DNA from: JAXMCI01 sp046349435
GTDB taxonomy: Bacteria > Pseudomonadota > Alphaproteobacteria > Dongiales > Dongiaceae
NCBI GenBank assembly: GCA_046349435.1
Contig: JAXMCI010000001.1
Span: forward strand, 186,001 to 250,000
Length of the DNA: 64,000 bases
Direction: 5' to 3'
Numbering within the stretch: position 1 is the stretch's first letter; each line of letters starts with the position of its first letter. The notes below the pieces were generated by a model that did no database searches, had not been told where the DNA came from, and worked only from the letters and a program-made list of their open reading frames with translations. This document shows, piece after piece, positions 60,851 through 64,000 of this stretch. The position numbers and the translations under genes were made by a program.

Positions 60851-61821
60851 GCGATCTCTATCCCCTTCTGCTGTCGATGGCCGACGCCACCGTGCGGGTG
60901 GCTGTGCCGCTGGTGCTGGCGGCGCTGGCCGGCCTGTTCGCCGAGCGCTCCGGCGTCGTCGATATCGGGCTGGAGGGCAAGATGCTGGCCGCCGCCTTCT
61001 TCGCCGCGGCGGCCGCCAGCGTCACCGGCTCGGCCTGGCTGGGCCTCGGCGCCGGGATCGCCGCCTCGGTCGCGCTGGCGCTGGTCCACGCGCTCGCCAG
61101 CGTGCGCTACCAGGGCAACCAGGTGGTGTCCGGCATGGCGATCAACATCCTGGTCGCCGGCCTCACCCCGACGCTGGCCAACGCCTGGTTCCACCAGGGC
61201 GGCCAGACGCCCGGGCTCGCCGGCGCTGCCCGCTTCGCGGCGATCGACCTGCCGCTGCAGCAGACCCTCGGCGCCGTCCCGGTGCTCGGGCCGATCTACC
61301 GCGACGTCGTCTCCGGTCACAACCTGCTGGTCTATCTCGCGGCGGCGGCCGTGCCGCTGACCGGCTTCGTCCTGTACCGCACCCGCTTCGGGCTGCGGCT
61401 CCGGGCGGCCGGCGAGAACCCGCACGCGCTCGACACCGCCGGCGTGTCGGTGGCCGGCATGCGCTACCGGGCGATGGCGGTCGCCGGCCTGCTCTGCGGC
61501 ATCGCCGGCGCCTACCTGTCGATCGCGCACAACGCCGGCTTCGTGCGCGACATGACGGCTGGGAAGGGGTTCCTGGCCCTGGCCGCGCTGATCTTCGGCA
61601 AGTGGCGGCCCGGCCCGACGCTCGCCGCCTGCCTGCTGTTCGCCTTCAGCGACGCGCTGCAGATCCGGCTGCAGGGCGTCGCGATCCCGCATGTCGGCCA
61701 GATTCCGGTGCAGGCGATCCAGGCCCTGCCCTACCTGCTGACCATCCTGCTGCTCGCCGGCTTCGTCGGCCGCGCCCGCGCCCCCAGGGCCAGCGGCATC
61801 CCCTTCGTCAAGGATCGCTAG
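60847..61821 (+). CDS. ABC transporter permease (YufQ/NupQ-like)
   Basis: 324 residues from ATG 60847, in an ATGA overlap with the first permease. Motifs are ERSGVVDIGLEGKMLAAAFF, YQGNQVVSGMAINILVAGLT and RAAGENPHALDTAGVSVAGM (ATPase contact). DMTAGKGFLALAALIFGKWR is the signature near the end. It completes the importer of binding protein, double ATPase and two permeases. Such systems bring in purine or pyrimidine nucleosides or riboflavin-like compounds. No nucleosidase or deaminase gene is next to it to refine this. Confidence 0.92.
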   Translation: MSDLYPLLLSMADATVRVAVPLVLAALAGLFAERSGVVDIGLEGKMLAAAFFAAAAASVTGSAWLGLGAGIAASVALALVHALASVRYQGNQVVSGMAINILVAGLTPTLANAWFHQGGQTPGLAGAARFAAIDLPLQQTLGAVPVLGPIYRDVVSGHNLLVYLAAAAVPLTGFVLYRTRFGLRLRAAGENPHALDTAGVSVAGMRYRAMAVAGLLCGIAGAYLSIAHNAGFVRDMTAGKGFLALAALIFGKWRPGPTLAACLLFAFSDALQIRLQGVAIPHVGQIPVQAIQALPYLLTILLLAGFVGRARAPRASGIPFVKDR

Positions 61822-61875
61822 CCCGCCGGCGAACCGGGACTGCCCGCCGTTGTTGGCCGGGCGAGGGCATGAGCG

Positions 61876-62196
61876 ATGCAAGACCCGCACGGCGCCGCCG
61901 AATCGATGCTGAGCCGGATCGGCCGGCGCAACCTCGCCTACCTCGTCTTCGCCGCGCTGCTGGCCGCGGCGGCCGTGGCGCTGCGCCATTCCGGCCGGCT
62001 GCCCGGCCATGCGATCGCGCTCGGCCTGATGGCGGTATGGGTCGCGGTGTCCGCGGTGTTCCTGTTCGCCAACGCGCTGATGCTGGCCGAGGCGGTGCGG
62101 CACCGCCGCCGCGACCTGCCGGCGCTGATCGCCTGCCTGCTGCCGCCGCTGATCGCGCTGCTCGGCTGGCTCAGCCTGGCGCCGGCCGAGCCGTGA
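61876..62196 (+). CDS. small membrane protein of unknown function
   Basis: 106 residues from ATG 61876. Three hydrophobic helices are likely: AYLVFAALLAAAAVALRH, AIALGLMAVWVAVSAVFLFA and LIACLLPPLIALLGWLSLA. Short charged loops (RHRRRD) suggest orientation by the positive-inside rule. No family is recognised. It follows the transporter operon by 54 bases on the same strand and could be its last gene. It is convergent with a small secreted protein, with only three bases between the stops. Confidence 0.6.
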   Translation: MQDPHGAAESMLSRIGRRNLAYLVFAALLAAAAVALRHSGRLPGHAIALGLMAVWVAVSAVFLFANALMLAEAVRHRRRDLPALIACLLPPLIALLGWLSLAPAEP

Positions 62197-62199
62197 CCG

Positions 62200-62520
62200 T
62201 CACGGCATCTGCGGCTGGACCTTGAGGGCCTTCAGGCCGCGCAGCAGGTCCTTGACGCCGCCGGCATAGTCGCCGGCGGCGCATTTGCGCTGGCCGCTGA
62301 TGGAATAGGCCTGGGCCGAGACGACCCGCTGCGCCGTGGGGTGGGTCGTGATGGCGTCGTCCAGCTGGCGCTGGAGCGACGCGCAGGACTGGCCGGTCGG
62401 CTTCGGATTGACCAGGACATTGGGCAGGTTCAGGCTCGAGCCGCCCTGGTTGTTGTCGGCCAGCGCCGGCACGGCGGACGCGGCAAGCAGCAGGACGAGC
62501 AGGGTCGGGCGGATCGGCAT
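62200..62520 (-). CDS. small secreted protein of unknown function
   Basis: 106 residues from ATG 62520. The signal peptide MPIRPTLLVLLLAASAVPALA is followed by a polar mature part, NNQGGSSLNLPNVLVNPKPT, then CASLQRQLDDAITTHP and a second cysteine in SISGQRKCAAGDYAGGVKDL. The two cysteines probably form a periplasmic disulphide. The last 40 residues look like a helical hairpin similar to one tetratricopeptide-like unit (AAGDYAGGVKDLLRGLKAL), but a single unit is not proof. No family is recognised. It is a single gene between a membrane protein and a LysE exporter. Confidence 0.6.
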   Translation of the reverse strand: MPIRPTLLVLLLAASAVPALADNNQGGSSLNLPNVLVNPKPTGQSCASLQRQLDDAITTHPTAQRVVSAQAYSISGQRKCAAGDYAGGVKDLLRGLKALKVQPQMP

Positions 62521-62582
62521 CGGGGATCTCCGGGTCGCTTCCGGTCAGATTGCGCGCCGGCCGCGCCGGCGCGATGCGGCGC

Positions 62583-63203
62583 TCAGTCGCGGGCGAGCGC
62601 CAGGCGGGCGCCCAGCCCGATCAGCAGCGAGCCGCCGACCCAGCGCATCAGCCGCTGCGCCGGCCCGGCGCGCCGCAGCCGCGCGAGCACGAGCGCGGCG
62701 GCCAGCGTCACCGCGACGTCGGCCGACGAGAAGCCGAGATTGACGATGGTGCCGAGCAGCAGCAGCTGGCCCCACACCGGCAGCGCCGCCGCCGGGTCGA
62801 CGAACTGCGGCAGGAAGGCGACGAAGAAGATCGCGGTCTTCGGGTTCAGCATCTCGACCGCGACGCTCTGCAGGAACGCCCGCCGCGGCGCCGCCGCCGG
62901 CAGCTCGGCCGGGCCGCCGCCGCGGCGCAGCATGCCGATCCCCAGCCAGACGAGGTAGAGCGCGCCGGCGAGCTTGAGGACGAGATAGAGGGTCGGGACG
63001 TAGTGCAGCAGGGCGGCCAGCCCGAAGGCGGCCGCCGCGACATGCAGGTAGCCGCCGAGATGCAGCCCGAGCGCCGCCATCAGCCCGCCGCGGCGGCCGC
63101 GCGCCATGGTCTGCGCCGCCGCATAGAGCATGCCGCGCCCCGGCACGCAGGCAAAGACGAGGGTGGCGACAAGGAACGGCACGAGATGCTGCAGCGACGG
63201 CAT
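62583..63203 (-). CDS. LysE/RhtB-family amino-acid exporter
   Basis: 206 residues from ATG 63203, normal length. Six helices are expected; the family start LVPFLVATLVFACVPGRGML (the P-G-P-like motif appears as VPGRG) is clear. GRRGGLMAALGLHLGGYLHV, LYLVWLGIGMLRRG and LNPKTAIFFVAFLPQFVDPA are the other hallmarks. LysE/RhtB proteins export lysine, homoserine, threonine or other amino acids by proton exchange. Upstream on the minus strand GCTATGCTC (63237-63229) is a likely -10 region. It is divergent from the EmrA/HlyD gene. The substrate is not defined. Confidence 0.9.
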   Translation of the reverse strand: MPSLQHLVPFLVATLVFACVPGRGMLYAAAQTMARGRRGGLMAALGLHLGGYLHVAAAAFGLAALLHYVPTLYLVLKLAGALYLVWLGIGMLRRGGGPAELPAAAPRRAFLQSVAVEMLNPKTAIFFVAFLPQFVDPAAALPVWGQLLLLGTIVNLGFSSADVAVTLAAALVLARLRRAGPAQRLMRWVGGSLLIGLGARLALARD

Positions 63204-63282
63204 GGGCGAGGCTCCTGGGTCCCGGGCGGAGCATAGCAGATCCGCGCCGGGCGCCGCTGCGTCGCGCCATGATGGCTGTTCC

Positions 63283-63304
63283 TATCATAGCCACGGCTAT
63301 GATA
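63283..63304. promoter_or_regulatory. perfect 10-bp inverted repeat, candidate operator of the pump gene
   Basis: TATCATAGCC (63283-63292) and GGCTATGATA (63295-63304) are exact inverted arms around AC. The right arm contains TATGAT (63298-63303), a five-of-six match to the -10 box, so a bound MarR- or TetR-type repressor would block the promoter. The start codon used here (63364) lies 60 bases further on. The regulator gene is not in the window. Confidence 0.6.
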
Positions 63305-63363
63305 TGCACGATGGCCATGAGCAAGGCCAGGCCGCCGGTCGGGGCGGCGCGTGGGGTCCGGCG

Positions 63364-64000
63364 ATGAGTGTGGCGGAGCAGAGAAGCGGTGCCGTTCCCC
63401 TGCCCGGCGCGGCGGAAGGCCCGGTGGCCCACGTGCCGAAGCGGCGCCGGCCGCTGCGCCAGCGCCTGCGGCTGCCGCTGATGCTGCTGGCGCCGCTCGC
63501 CTTGCTGATCGGCGGCGGCTACTTCTACCTGGTCGGCGGGCGGTTCGTGTCGACCGACGACGCCTACGTCCAGGCGGCGCGCGTCGCGATCAGCACCGAC
63601 GTCGCCGGCCGGGTGGCGTCGATCGCCGTGCACGACAACCAGCCGGTGAAGGCCGGCCAGCTGCTGTTCCGGCTGACCAGCGACCGCTTCGCCATCGCCA
63701 TCGAGCAGGCCCAGGCGCAGCTCGACGCGGCCCGGCTGCAGATCCAGTCCCTGAAGGCCACCTACCGGCAGCGCGAGGCCGACCTCGCCGCCGCCCGGGA
63801 CACGCTCGCCTACCAGCAGCGCGAGCTCGCCCGGCAGAAGCGGCTGCTGGCCTCCGGCATCGCCTCGCAGGCGCAGTTCGACCAGGCGGTGCACGCCGCC
63901 GACAGCGCCCGCCAGGCGGTCGCCGCGGCGGAGCAGCAGATCGCCAGCGTGCTGGCCAGCCTGGGCGGCGATCCCGACCTCCCGGTCGACCGCCACCCGA
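63364..64000 (+). CDS. HlyD/EmrA-family membrane fusion protein, 5' part
   Basis: At least 212 residues from ATG 63364, continuing beyond the right edge. ATG 63304 is in frame but overlaps the operator. A cytoplasmic basic segment (PKRRRPLRQRLRLP) is followed by one membrane helix (LMLLAPLALLIGGGYFYLVGG), then the EmrA-type start FVSTDDAYVQAARVAISTDV and a lipoyl-like half (VAGRVASIAVHDNQPVKAGQ, then LLFRL). A long coiled coil follows (QAQAQLDAARLQIQSLKATY, then RQREADLAAARDTL). It would link an inner-membrane MFS pump (EmrB-type, expected next) to an outer-membrane channel for drug export. Confidence 0.9.
   Translation, partial: MSVAEQRSGAVPLPGAAEGPVAHVPKRRRPLRQRLRLPLMLLAPLALLIGGGYFYLVGGRFVSTDDAYVQAARVAISTDVAGRVASIAVHDNQPVKAGQLLFRLTSDRFAIAIEQAQAQLDAARLQIQSLKATYRQREADLAAARDTLAYQQRELARQKRLLASGIASQAQFDQAVHAADSARQAVAAAEQQIASVLASLGGDPDLPVDRHP

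Noticed and set aside
61869..61950. Alternative start ATG 61869 in another frame before the small membrane protein
   Set aside because: It gives an Arg/Pro-rich product without membrane helices, whereas ATG 61876 gives three clear helices.

Overview
This window reads as a very GC-rich chromosomal segment of an alphaproteobacterium. Rhodospirillales- or Hyphomicrobiales-type heterotrophs with many ABC transporters fit best, but no rRNA or tRNA is present to settle this. Supporting signs are third-position G/C throughout, many ATGA/GTGA gene overlaps, polyamine-type and sulfonate-type ABC systems in small catabolic operons, alphaproteobacterial palindromic repeats, and a Caulobacter-type aldose dehydrogenase. 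I see no phage, transposase, integron, CRISPR array or toxin-antitoxin module. It is ordinary metabolic chromosome with rich regulatory sites.

Layout. 0-2 kb: frameshifted 3' end of a glycerol-1-phosphate dehydrogenase-like gene, a TIM-barrel gene and a convergent EEP-family phosphohydrolase. 2.1-6.0 kb (minus): a YnjB-type ABC operon (ATPase, two permeases, binding protein) behind a well-formed promoter. 6.3-12.2 kb (plus): pckA, two tandem amidases and a secreted GH5 glycosidase. 12.3-17.6 kb (minus): a NylB-like serine hydrolase, a trimethylamine-dehydrogenase-like flavoprotein, DppA-type D-aminopeptidase and mannonate dehydratase, with an AraC-type regulator divergent. 18.6-24.1 kb: VOC protein, SDR, RraA, FecR-domain protein, Ldh-type dehydrogenase and a ketopantoate-reductase-family protein.

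24.1-40.4 kb (mostly minus): a universal stress protein, then a long same-strand cluster of two polyamine-type ABC transporters (one with both permeases fused, and an ATPase gene carrying a frameshift), a PYROXD2-like FAD enzyme, a XylB-type aldose 1-dehydrogenase, an AraD1/FAH enzyme, an RraA protein, and upstream an SDR and galM. An IclR regulator sits inside. Three near-identical 19-bp palindromes (before the binding-protein gene, before iclR and before galM) mark a likely local IclR regulon for oxidative sugar or sugar-acid use.

40.5-49.1 kb: a TetR divergon. On one side are TetR, an FAH hydrolase, an EthD-like protein and HyuB; on the other an SDR and an NMT1/THI5-type ABC importer. The TetR operator overlaps the promoters. 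49.2-53.9 kb: a LysR regulator divergent from four hydrolase/reductase genes, two of them with Tat-like signals. 53.9-61.8 kb: HyuA, a zinc alcohol dehydrogenase and a complete BMP-family (nucleoside-type) ABC importer. 61.9-64 kb: two small envelope proteins, a LysE exporter and the start of an EmrA/HlyD pump subunit behind a perfect palindrome.

The most noteworthy observations are the IclR operator set with its shared promoter layout, stable hairpins or REP elements next to binding-protein genes in three transport operons, the TMADH-like enzyme with all cofactor residues in an unusual operon, the fused permease, and two single-base frameshifts.
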